From: Pelecanus crispus
Taxonomy: Eukaryota; Chordata; Aves; Pelecaniformes; Pelecanidae
DNA length: 64,000 nt
NCBI RefSeq assembly: GCF_030463565.1
Contig: NC_134654.1
Span: 19,297,702-19,361,701 of the forward strand
Direction: 5' to 3'
Shown: positions 11,801 through 20,300 of the stretch, piece after piece
How the letters are laid out: each line of letters starts with the position of its first letter
Position numbering within the stretch: the stretch's first letter is position 1
Position numbers and translations under genes: made by a program
Notes under the pieces: generated by a model
What the model was told of the DNA's origin: nothing
Database searches by the model: none
Seen by the model: the letters and a program-made list of their open reading frames with translations, nothing else

Positions 11801-14800
11801 AAGTACATTCAAGCCTTCAAATCCAATCTGCTATTGTTGGTGTCTGCCAAAACAATTGCTCCTGCCAATTAATGCTGTAGCAGTTGACTGGAACTCTGAA
11901 ATCCACCCTTCACAGTCGGCTGGGTGAGGCCCAGCAGTAACCAACAGGAAGGATTGCAGGGTTGCAAAGCTCCCTTCTAAATCCCCAGCCTCCTTGTACC
12001 TCTTAGGGAGTTTTTGGGTGGAAGTTTGCTTCCATGTGATCCTTGGAATCATTTAAAAAGATGTTCCTTACCTTTGCCAGCCGGTCAGTGCGATACCTTC
12101 AAGGACATCAGCGGGGCTATTGCTTGCCACTTTCAGCCATTGGAGATGGTTTTTTAAATGGTGTCCAATAAGCGTTAGAGACTGATTCACTCCTGTAGCT
12201 CCTTTAAAAGCACTAGCAAACCACACCTTGGAGAAGCCACATCTACGATACTTCTCTATGAGATGCACTGAAATAAGACACAAAAGAACACTTACAGGAC
12301 GAGTTTTTCTCCATTTTCAGCGTTGACTGTAATGCTCCAGTTAACAGGAACCCAGGTCAGGTTACAACAGGCTGCTGAGCCTTGTCCCATCAAGTTTTGA
12401 GCATCAGCAGGGATGGGAGATTTGACATTCTCTCTGAGCAACCTGTTCTGGTGACTGCCCTCCTATTTTCACGTGCCCGGTTACTATGTTCCATTCCCTT
12501 GAATTGCTAAATTGCTTCAATGCTAAGAACCACGGGCACGTAACAAGCATGTGCAACATCTGACAACTGATTCTTCTTTCAGCAAAGAAATATTTGTATG
12601 CATGTTAGATGCCTGACTGGAGCCTTTAGGAGTTTTTCCTTTGAATTCTATAAATGTATGAAGCCTTGAAGCTTCTTTTGCAAAGGTGTTCAATACGGAG
12701 CTATCTGCTCCCACCTGTTTTAATGCAAGGAGAGTTAATTTAACAGTGCTTATGAAAAACCTCTCCATCTCCCATCAGTGATTCCATAGCCCTGCTGAAA
12801 AGAATTAAGCAGCAGACAATGCAGGTCCTTCATAGGAGAAGCATAAATAGAAAAAGAAAATAAAAATAGCAACTATTATGTGAAATCAAACAAGGACTAT
12901 GTTTATGCTACTAAAGCAAATCAAGAAAAATAGAATTTTTTGGTATCCAACTAAGGTATGTTTAAATCATACTATTTTGTTGTGGCTATTTTGCTTAACA
13001 GGCAGCAGAGCTCTTTGCTTCTAAGCAGCTCAGCAGAGAAGTACAAACCTTTGTCCTCCACGTCAAGGTCTGCTGCATAGTCCCAGATCATTGGCTGCAC
13101 AAGCTGTGGGACCCCAGACTCTGAAAAGAACAGAGTTGTTCTAAGTAATGGAAAACAGCCAGTTAAAAGTGAGAACTAAGTACATATTAGTGGTGCAGTA
13201 ACACATGACTAGAACTAACTAAGGCTTGTCACTAGAATTCTTTGTTTACAGTTCAAGTGCCCACGAGCATTTTCAGCCTGGCCAGATCTCTGAACGCACG
13301 GGTTCACATGTCAGGGGCCACTAAGTCCTTAGACATCTTGAAACCACTAATATGGATCAGCAGTGACAATTCATCGGAGATCCCATTCATCCCAAGCCCA
13401 TGTCATTCTTAGTCCCTTGAATCTATCAGTGTATCTGCTGGGTTGAACTGGTGGAGCTGCAAACTGTACATGCAAGATTTCAGCTAAATTCAAAGGAAGT
13501 CTTCACCCTTTAAGTTAGAGATTGTCTGAACTGTGTTTGCTCAGAACTTAGCTTCTCAAGACGCCTTTAAAGTACAAATAAAGATACAGGTTTAGCTTCA
13601 AATCCATTTATAATCAGCTCCCTGACTAGTTTTAAACATGAGAAACCGACCCCTAAAGAAACTGCAGTGAATTATACAGAAATTCAGTATTTTAACTGCA
13701 TCCCATTTCTCATTTGTTTAGTCTGTGATTGCCTATGGCAGTACAGTGCACTTAGCCAGATGCTGTGCTGCTCTTGTGGAAACTGCATGGATCCTATCTG
13801 CATTTTTTCGGATGATGTCCCATCATTAAAGCCATGAATAGGTCAGTCACTGCTGGAGGAGCTCTTCATGACATTGTCTAAATCTGTTTAGAGCAGACAC
13901 ATCAGGTTGCTCTAAAAATGCGGAACTCCATCTATGCTAGGACTACTCAAATTTTAGCAGTGGTTTCATATTTTTCAACAAACAAGACTCGTGATGTCAA
14001 GGTCTTGGAGCTATCCCACAATTCAGTATCAGAGTTCCTCATGATGTGCACTGTGATCACCTATACTGTCAAAGACGCTCACGGGGTTGCAGCTTCTCCG
14101 TGGGAGTCTGCACCACTGGAACCAGATACTGCACAGAGCAACAGCTGACATTAAAAGGTGATGAAAGGCATAGACATTTAGGCTGAGACCACAGATGCTA
14201 ACAGGCTTTTTTTTAATGTGTAAAGAAAGTAGCATTGATGGCAACCACTGCATGATGACTGTTTTGTTTGTCACTGTGTACCGCCAGATGGAGAACTAAA
14301 GTGTATGCGTTGAGACTTGTCCACAGTCATACAGAAAGTCTGTGACGTAGCCAAGGACTAAATGTCTCTAGTCTCTAGTCTAATGGATCGTATCTCAGCT
14401 ACTCTCAGATTTCTTCTTTTCATTATTTTCATCTGCCAACAGATCTGTTTTAACTGGTTGTGTAAACTCTTTTGTATGCTACAAAATATGACTCACCCCA
14501 TCATTGGTCACACACCTGCCAATGTTTCCTCACTTATCCCTCTGAGCATATCATCCCACACGATGGGCGTCACAGTGGGGTAAGATGAGGCCACACAACT
14601 TGCTACTGCTTTTATGTGGGACAAGCACAGCTTCTCTAGAGTGTTGTCTTGTTGCTGCAGCCACTGCTTTGACTCCTCTCCTTCGCCAAGGTAGTACACC
14701 TGAAACATCAAACAAATAATCCTGACTTCTTTTATAGGAATAGGGGGAGCGAGTTCAACACAGTGTCATGAAATCATACAGTATTCAAAACCTATTGCAA

Positions 14801-16967
14801 AGATATAACACACCGAGTGGACACATTTAAAAGCACCTCTCAGTGTTGAAGACACTGCAAGCATTTCCATCAGTCTGCAGCAGACTGTGACCCTGACTAA
14901 ATGCATCACATAAGCGAATTTTCCTATGGGTACTAAAACATCTAAAGAATAACTAAAGCATTCTGTATTTGTCTCTGGAAGGTTTGTCCTTGGAAGTAGC
15001 TCTCACCAGTTTTACTCAGTTCAAATCTAGCAATGCATAAGGTCCTGAATTATATAAAATGAGGTTCCTGTCTTGGGGAAGAAGATCATGAATCTAGAAT
15101 TGACTTGGGGGCATGTCCAAAAGTGGCCTCAGCATACTTTGTCCTATGCAGACAGTGGACTTTGACCTGTTACGCTGGATATGCATTTAAACTCTTTGTT
15201 GTTTTAGAGCAGGTTTTATCTAAAACATGTTTATTCTACATAAAAAGTATTTTGCTTTAAAAAAGCTTGCAGGTCCCTATCCCAACCTTGCCATTTCTTC
15301 CCAAACAACACGATTCAAAATGCTAAACTAGTATCAGTACAGTTAAGGTGATCACAATGAATTTCAGGGTTTTAAGAAACCCTGAGAAAGGAGAAAACTC
15401 AATGTTCTCCTCCTCAAGGAGAGACAAACTACCAAGAGGAAAAAAAAACCCAACATTTCCCACCACAAAAGGGCTTGCTTTGAATAAGTTGGCCGGAACA
15501 ATGAGCCAGCATCTTAAATCAAAACTCACATGACTCTTAATGAATACCTCCAATTGATATCTCACTTTAAATACTCATTTGACCTAAAACCAAACTCTGA
15601 GTTAGCTTTAAGAAACTGCTTTCAATACTTTCTATATTAGACTCTGATGAATAGAAATGACATCCTGTGCTAGTGGAATGTTTTACTGTCAAAATGACTT
15701 TTCTACACTGGCTTGAATTGGTGTTTTCTGTCCTCAAAATCCTACCCAAACGTGGCCTGGGCACCACTGAAATGCAGAACCCTCAGCCTTTACCATCATT
15801 CCTCACAAAAAAACTGTTCCTGGCTCAAGAGAAGTCCCACCTCATCACATCCGATGTGAAACCATTTTAAGTCTTCGTGCAGCGCCATGACCTGGTCAAT
15901 CATGGCTTTGACCAGTGCCCGCGACTCCTCCTTGTGTGGGTTGAGGGCATTAGGAAACATCTTCACCTCCCGGAGATGAGCAAACTCTTTGTGCTTCAGC
16001 ACAAACTGCAAGAGAAAGAAGAACCTCAGAGAACAACTGCAAAATGAAGGGGACAGCAGCGTCCTCTTGTGTCCCAGGGCTCTGCTAACAGTTACCCTGC
16101 TAAAACCTGGGTTTTGGCTGTGTGTGAGCACAGAGGACAGCACGAGGCCTCTTGCCAGGGGTGGCACAGGCAGGAGGGGCACGGCTGCTGCTCCACAGTG
16201 CCGCGGGGGTCTCCGGCCACGAAGCACCTCACGGGATGAGGGAAACGGCGTGGGCAACACAGCGTCACCCCGGCGTCCGGAGCATGCAGCTGATGGGAGC
16301 TGGATAACTGGAGCACCGGGAGTTACAGTGAAGATTTCCCAACAAAGCCACCCCCATGCCATGCCATGCCAAGGCCGAAGCCGAGCCGGAGCTGCCCATC
16401 CCCGCTCCCCCAACCCAGCACTCCCAGGCGTCGAAATCGCGACGCCGCCCGCCCGGCGCTCACCTCCATGTGCCCGAAGGCCTGCACCAGCGGCACCGCC
16501 TCCAGCCCCTGCGCCCTCGCCTGGCTCAGCACCGCCCTCACCTCCCCGGGGCTGCGGGGGGAGAGCGACACGTCAGGGCCCGCCGCCGGCAGCGGGGCCC
16601 CCCCGGGCCCTCCCCGGGCGGTACCTGTAGGCGTGCGGGGCCCGCAGCGGCTCCAGCGGCCCCGCGTAGGGGAAGGTGTCCTCGTACTCCAGCAGCAGCC
16701 CGGTGGCGCCCAGGGCGCGGAGCAGCGGCAGCACCTGAGGGCGGGAGGGGAGAGCGGGCGGGTGGGGCCGGGCCGGGCCGGGCCGGGGAGCCCCCGCCGC
16801 CCCCCGCCGCCTGACCCCTCGCCTTGCCTGGCCCCCTCGCCTTGCCCGACCCCCTGGCCTTGCCCGACCCCCTGGCCTTGCCTCACCTCCGCCAGGTAGG
16901 AGGCGCGGGGCGGGGCGCCCTTCAGGTCCAGGTGCACGAGGCGCCGCCGCGGCCCGCCCGCCTCCAT
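8640..16967 (-). CDS. HEXD: HEXD, hexosaminidase D (GH20), 12 coding exons, complete
   Basis: Complete gene for hexosaminidase D, a nucleocytoplasmic GH20 enzyme that removes terminal beta-linked N-acetylgalactosamine or N-acetylglucosamine. The exons, in order, are 16887-16967, 16625-16734, 16464-16551, 15841-16005, 14516-14699, 13049-13120, 12072-12267, 11314-11396, 10426-10504, 10246-10347, 9625-9714 and 8640-8808. They sum to 1419 bases and encode 472 residues (human about 486). There is no signal peptide, as is normal for this family. The protein opens with [11 protein letters not shown]. It contains FGHME (89-93), the catalytic pair in HIGCDE (D147/E148), VWDDM (195-199), WDY (222-224) and TGWQRYDH (295-302), and a helical C-terminus with [15 protein letters not shown]. 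All introns are GT-AG. The start was chosen because it directly precedes the conserved domain; an out-of-frame ATG lies 11 bases upstream. The gene is divergent from OGFOD3 and convergent with CYBC1. Confidence 0.97.
8653..8658 (-). terminator. AATAAA overlapping the end of HEXD coding sequence
   Basis: The codons GCA ATA AAA near the end of HEXD contain AATAAA, only 10 bases before the TAG. If this signal is used, cleavage at the usual 10-30 bases downstream would fall at or just after the stop codon. Confidence 0.3.
9625..9714 (-). CDS. HEXD: HEXD coding exon 11
   Basis: Completes Arg387, then encodes [20 protein letters not shown] and MHHFQPDAV (to residue 416). The acceptor is attttcag and the donor is gtaaca. 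[13 protein letters not shown] is a near-invariant stretch. Confidence 0.96.
10246..10347 (-). CDS. HEXD: HEXD coding exon 10
   Basis: Residues 353-386: [20 protein letters not shown] then [14 protein letters not shown], bounded by ttggacag and gtaata. FPGSNIL-LVTQVS is identical in pattern to human. Confidence 0.95.
10426..10504 (-). CDS. HEXD: HEXD coding exon 9
   Basis: Completes Gly327, then encodes [20 protein letters not shown] and TETFM (to residue 352). The acceptor is cttctgccag and the donor is gtaaaa. Intron 9 downstream is only 78 bases. The match to human GGFDEDVKAKVENLLGISSLE is clear but divergent. Confidence 0.93.
11314..11396 (-). CDS. HEXD: HEXD coding exon 8
   Basis: Residues 299-326 plus one base: [20 protein letters not shown] then VCLQALTN. 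The acceptor is atttag and the donor is gtacaa. The reading matches human [15 protein letters not shown] closely. Confidence 0.95.
12072..12267 (-). CDS. HEXD: HEXD coding exon 7
   Basis: Residues 234-298 plus two bases. It encodes [39 protein letters not shown] and ends ALTGWQ. The acceptor is tatttcag and the donor is gtaagg. FKGATG and TGWQR are conserved in the family. Confidence 0.97.
12350..12475 (-). mobile_element. CR1 LINE fragment in HEXD intron 6
   Basis: The plus-strand text reads ggtcaggtt, gggatgggaga and ctctgagcaacctgttctgg in the order seen in the reverse complement of CR1 3' regions. It is diverged and truncated, so it is an old copy. Confidence 0.7.
13049..13120 (-). CDS. 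HEXD: HEXD coding exon 6
   Basis: Residues 210-233, [20 protein letters not shown] then VEDK, closing with one base of split Val234. The acceptor is ttttcag and the donor gtttgt is a weaker match. WDYAADLD matches the human WDYTADLD. Confidence 0.95.
14305..14392 (+). mobile_element. MIR/L2-like ancient repeat fragment
   Basis: The stretch reads ttgagacttgtccacagtca, then acagaaagtctgtgacgtag, then a ggactaaatgtctctagtct tail. This follows the MIR/L2 tail pattern (gacttgcccaaggtcacaca, then a no-gap 'agtctgtggcagagcc'-type block). It is strongly diverged and lies in HEXD intron 5. Confidence 0.5.
14516..14699 (-). CDS. HEXD: HEXD coding exon 5
   Basis: Residues 149-209 plus one base. It starts [17 protein letters not shown] and runs through [12 protein letters not shown] to [10 protein letters not shown]. 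The acceptor is gtttcag and the donor is gtgtgt. Confidence 0.97.
15841..16005 (-). CDS. HEXD: HEXD coding exon 4, catalytic D-E
   Basis: Residues 94-148, bounded by ctcttgcag and gtggga, both in phase 0. It encodes [22 protein letters not shown] and ends WFHIGCDE. The Asp147-Glu148 pair aligns with the human acid/base residue usually numbered E149. Confidence 0.97.
16464..16551 (-). CDS. HEXD: HEXD coding exon 3
   Basis: Begins with the last base of split serine 64. It encodes [19 protein letters not shown] and [10 protein letters not shown], ending exactly after Glu93 (donor gtgagc). FGHME is conserved in GH20 family members of this type. Confidence 0.95.
16625..16734 (-). CDS. HEXD: HEXD coding exon 2
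   Basis: Residues 28-63, starting [19 protein letters not shown] and continuing [17 protein letters not shown], bounded by ccctcag and gtaccg. The [11 protein letters not shown] stretch is a family signature. Confidence 0.94.
16806..16882. repeat. 18-bp tandem repeat in HEXD intron 1
   Basis: About four imperfect copies of a unit like ccttgcccgaccccctgg fill half of this 152-base intron, inside the CpG island. Confidence 0.8.
16887..16967 (-). CDS. HEXD: HEXD coding exon 1
   Basis: Residues 1-27, [20 protein letters not shown] through SYLAE, with donor gtgagg in phase 0. The [11 protein letters not shown] strand begins the GH20 barrel. The exon is very GC-rich and lies in the CpG island. 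Confidence 0.93.
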
Positions 16968-17291
16968 GCCCGCCGCATGCCGCCGCTCCGGCCTCGATTG
17001 CTCCCGCCTGCGCGCTCGAGGCCGGCCGCGGCACCGCCGGTCCGCATCGATTGCTTTGGCCTGCCGCCGCGGTACCCCGGCATAAAGCGCTTGACCGCGT
17101 CCCTCCGCCCTGGCTGCGGCGCTGCCCGGCTGCCGCCCCTCTGCCCCGGCGACGCCTCTCCGCTGCCCCCGCCTCGCCTCTGTAATGGATTGCGCCTGCC
17201 TGCCAGAAACGTTTCTGCTCGGCGGCCGATTGCTTTCCCCTGGCAGGCGGGAGACGCGGGTCGAGCGCATCGCTCTGTGTCGGCGGGCGCG
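16968..17291. promoter_or_regulatory. Bidirectional HEXD/OGFOD3 promoter
   Basis: Only 324 bases separate the two divergent start codons (HEXD at 16967 minus, OGFOD3 at 17292 plus), all within the CpG island and without an obvious TATA box. The head-to-head arrangement is the same in human. GATTGC occurs four times on the plus strand, at 16996, 17049, 17188 and 17228. Each is followed within a few bases by a CC-containing block, as in gattgctcccgcc and gattgctttggcc. The transcription start sites are not visible from sequence. Confidence 0.8.
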
Positions 17292-17368
17292 ATGGCTCCG
17301 CAGCGGCGGGCGGGCAGCGGCGGGACGGCAGCGGGGCCGGACCGCGGGGGCGGTCGCCGCCACGGCAG
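17292..17368 (+). CDS. OGFOD3: OGFOD3 coding exon 1
   Basis: Residues 1-25 plus two bases: [20 protein letters not shown] then GRRHG, with donor gtaccc. It is GC-rich, low-complexity and basic. Only the first seven residues are conserved with human, which supports this ATG. Confidence 0.9.
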
Positions 17369-20300
17369 GTACCCGGTGGGGGCGGGCGTGCGGGGCTGTG
17401 GTTGGCGGCTGGCACCTCCCGCCGGCGGCGGCCGCTGTCCCCGGGGGTGGCGGTGCCCGCGCCCGGCGGGCCGAGGGGAGCGGCCTGCGGCAGCGCCGCC
17501 GGCTCCTGTGGAAGCTCCTGTCGGGAGGCGGCCTGTAACCTCCGGGCATGAAAGGGGGATAAAATTGCGTCTGCTTGTAAATATGTACGTGTGTGCTCAA
17601 AACGAGGAGTACCGGCCCTGGTCCTTGACCGGGTCTCCCCGGTACCGGGCGGGGTAGCGGCCGCGGCGGTCCCTCAGCGTGTCGTTCGCTTACGTGGGAA
17701 TGTCGCTGTGCTCCCTCCTTAGTGCCAAGAAGAGCAGAGGCCAGCAAGGGTCACGGCGGAGGTGGCTGAAGGCAGCGTTCCTCCTCTCCTCTGCTGCCGT
17801 CGGTGGCCTCCTGAGCTGGAGCTACCTGAGTGCCGAGGATGGGGTCACGGAGGTGCTGGCCCATCGCAGTGAGAGCCTGCAGGACAAGTTCATTGAGGTC
17901 CCCTGCTCTGAGGACTACGACAGCCACAAAAGGTTTGAAGGTATTTGGATAGGATTGTCTGGAGTGGGATGAAGCAGTCTTCAGAGGGCCGTAACAGGCT
18001 GATGCTGCCTAAGTCTGCTAAATCAAATGCATACTGCAAAACTCCTGTGTTTCTAGCAACCACCAGGTTGCTGTGTGTATTGTTTAAATCCCCAAATGCT
18101 TGTGCCTCTTGGGCCGGCCCGGAAGCTGTTGTGTCTGAGAGGTTTTTCTGCCATTCCTATGTAATTCTCTTCTGAAACTGCTTTGCTGAGGCTGTATGAA
18201 ATAAACCTTTTGCTAAATCTGTTTCTAGTGTCTTTTCATACTCTGTCTCCTGTGGCGAGTTTGTTACTGGTAAATACCATACAGGGTATGGAATGGAACT
18301 GATTTAGCATATTGTCTGTGCCGCTGGCGTGTGGTAATAGCACAAATGCCAGCTTCGGATGCACCTACTTTGAGAGGGGTGTGTGTGCAGGCAGCTTTTG
18401 ATGCTGCCTGCAAAGAATTTCTCCTCTCTTTATGTCCTTCAGCTGAGCTTGTCTTCTGTCAAATTGGTGTGTCTCATATGGCACTTATTGCTTTGGAGTG
18501 TTGATGTTGGATTTTATAGAGAAGTGGAAGCCTTTCGTCTTCTCTGATGAAGAGCAGTGAGAAAATTGCAGTTCGCATGGATAAGCTATGATGATGTTCT
18601 TTTTCAGATTTGCAAAGTGTATCTCGAACATTTTGAGCTGGTACTGCTGCCAGAGAACAGCTCTGCTCTAGCTTTTTGCCAGCTGATCTGTATGTTTAGC
18701 TGTGTGTTGACTGATAAGCTATTGTATCTAAAAAAAAAAAAAAAAAATTCTGAGTTAGTTTTTAGCCAAACCAGTTGTCTTACCTGGTTTGTTATGTAGC
18801 TGACAAAACACTTGCTGACGCAAAGCTGGAGGCAGTGTGGAGGCTGGAAAAAGCTGCTTGGAGCTGAGGAAGAGCAAAGGTGATCGAAGGGCTGGAGAAC
18901 CTGCCTTATGAGGAAAGACTGAAAGAGTTAAGTCTCTTCTGGAGAAGTGAAGGCTTGGGGGGACCACATCACAGTATTCTAGTACTTAAAGGGCAGCTAC
19001 AAAGAGGATGGAGGCTCTTCCTTCACAAGGAGTCACATGGAGAAGAGGAGGGGCAATGGGCACAAGTTTCACTAGGCAAGGTTTAATCTTGATATAAGAA
19101 AGAAATTTTTTACAGAGAGAACAGTCAATCACTGGAACAACCTCCCCAGGGATGTAGTAGAGCCCCTATGACTGGAGGTTTTCACGACGCAATTGGACAG
19201 GGTATTAGATAATCTTATCTAGGCTCCCTTTCCCATGAAAGTCTGGACCGGGTGATCTTTTGATCCAGCCTGGGCTGTTCTGTGATTCCATGATTTCTGA
19301 CTTTCTTCCAGTGCGAGTTCTGGTAGAAAGTGTTCATTAAACTGCAGCCTGGATGTGGCGCCCCAAAGATGTGGAGGTAATTTCTCTTGCCCTCTTCAGG
19401 TGGCTGGTCCTGGTGGTGTTGGTCAGAAGGCTTGTAACATAAACCAAATGTTTGTGTAGTCTGTGGTCAGCTAGTTTTGCCTCAGTGCTGCTGTTGTAGC
19501 ATCTTCTTTGATAGGGTTTTGAAGGATTCATCCCAAATGTTACTGAAATGAAGAAAACTGCTGTCAGGAAGCTACCAGCAAGAGAACTTCCTTAGTAGGG
19601 GGATTTTTTGACTGAGCACGTGAAAACATATGTTATGTTTTAACTTTCTGTAGTTACTACAAGGAGAAACTGCTTCTGGCTTTATTTGCGTAGTGCCAAG
19701 GCCAGAGAAAACTCTGCAGCCAGTGTTGCCACAGATTTGGTAGTTATGACTGAACTAAGGCTACAACTGTGTGTGTTCTGCTACTAGGGCTTTTGCTTAT
19801 CAAAAGAACCACCCCGCCCCCAACCCAACAAAAACTTTTTTCCCTTCCCTGGTTTGCAAAAGGAATTTTTTGAGCTATGGGCTTCTGGTCTTGGCAACCC
19901 CCTCAGTTATTCTTTCTATCATAACGAACTTCGAGGGTATCTCTGCCCAGGAAGAGGAACGAATGTGTTCCCTATTCTTGTGATGCTGCGGGGAGCAAGC
20001 TCTGCAAATGCTAACTGCAGGGTGAAGTGGGACCTCTCTTGGCTTTGTGTGAGAATGATTGACGTGGCTGGCATCAACCCAGAAGGAACAAAGGGGAGTC
20101 ATCTTGTGTGAGTTTGTATTCTGGCTTTCTAATTAGATGTTTGCTTGCAGCTGCTTCTTAACTTATGTGATGGATTTTGGGTTTTTAGCAGATGTTTTTA
20201 CATGTGTTCCCCTGTATTATGCTTTCAGAAGGAGATCGGTGGTATTAGAAATGTGTGAACATCTGTTAAGTGGTTAATTGAAGCCGTGCTGTGATAATGA

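Larger units (their letters stand above)
8809..16624 (-). other. HEXD introns 2-11
   Basis: Intron lengths from exon 2 to exon 12 are about 73, 458, 1141, 1395, 781, 675, 809, 78, 531 and 816 bases. Besides the CR1 tail in intron 6 and the MIR-like fragment in intron 5, I see no recognisable RNA gene or additional exon. The interval shown contains the exons listed separately. Confidence 0.75.
16380..17560. other. CpG island over HEXD/OGFOD3 5' ends
   Basis: The base composition changes abruptly from AT-rich flanks to dense G, C and CpG. The island spans HEXD exons 1-3, both start codons and OGFOD3 exon 1. Long open frames on both strands here are a by-product of low stop-codon density. Confidence 0.9.

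Noticed and set aside
16573-17657. Other long Pro/Arg/Gly-rich frames on both strands around the promoter
   Set aside because: Composition artefacts of GC-rich DNA. They have no family resemblance apart from the embedded HEXD exon 2.
16323-17747. A 474-codon open frame on the minus strand across the CpG island
   Set aside because: It only reads through introns, exons and promoter because the island is poor in stop codons. Parts coincide with HEXD exons 1 and 3 by frame; the remainder is arginine/proline-rich low complexity.
18730-18747. An A18 tract considered as a retrogene tail
   Set aside because: No upstream AATAAA and no recognisable inserted sequence, so it is treated as a simple homopolymer.
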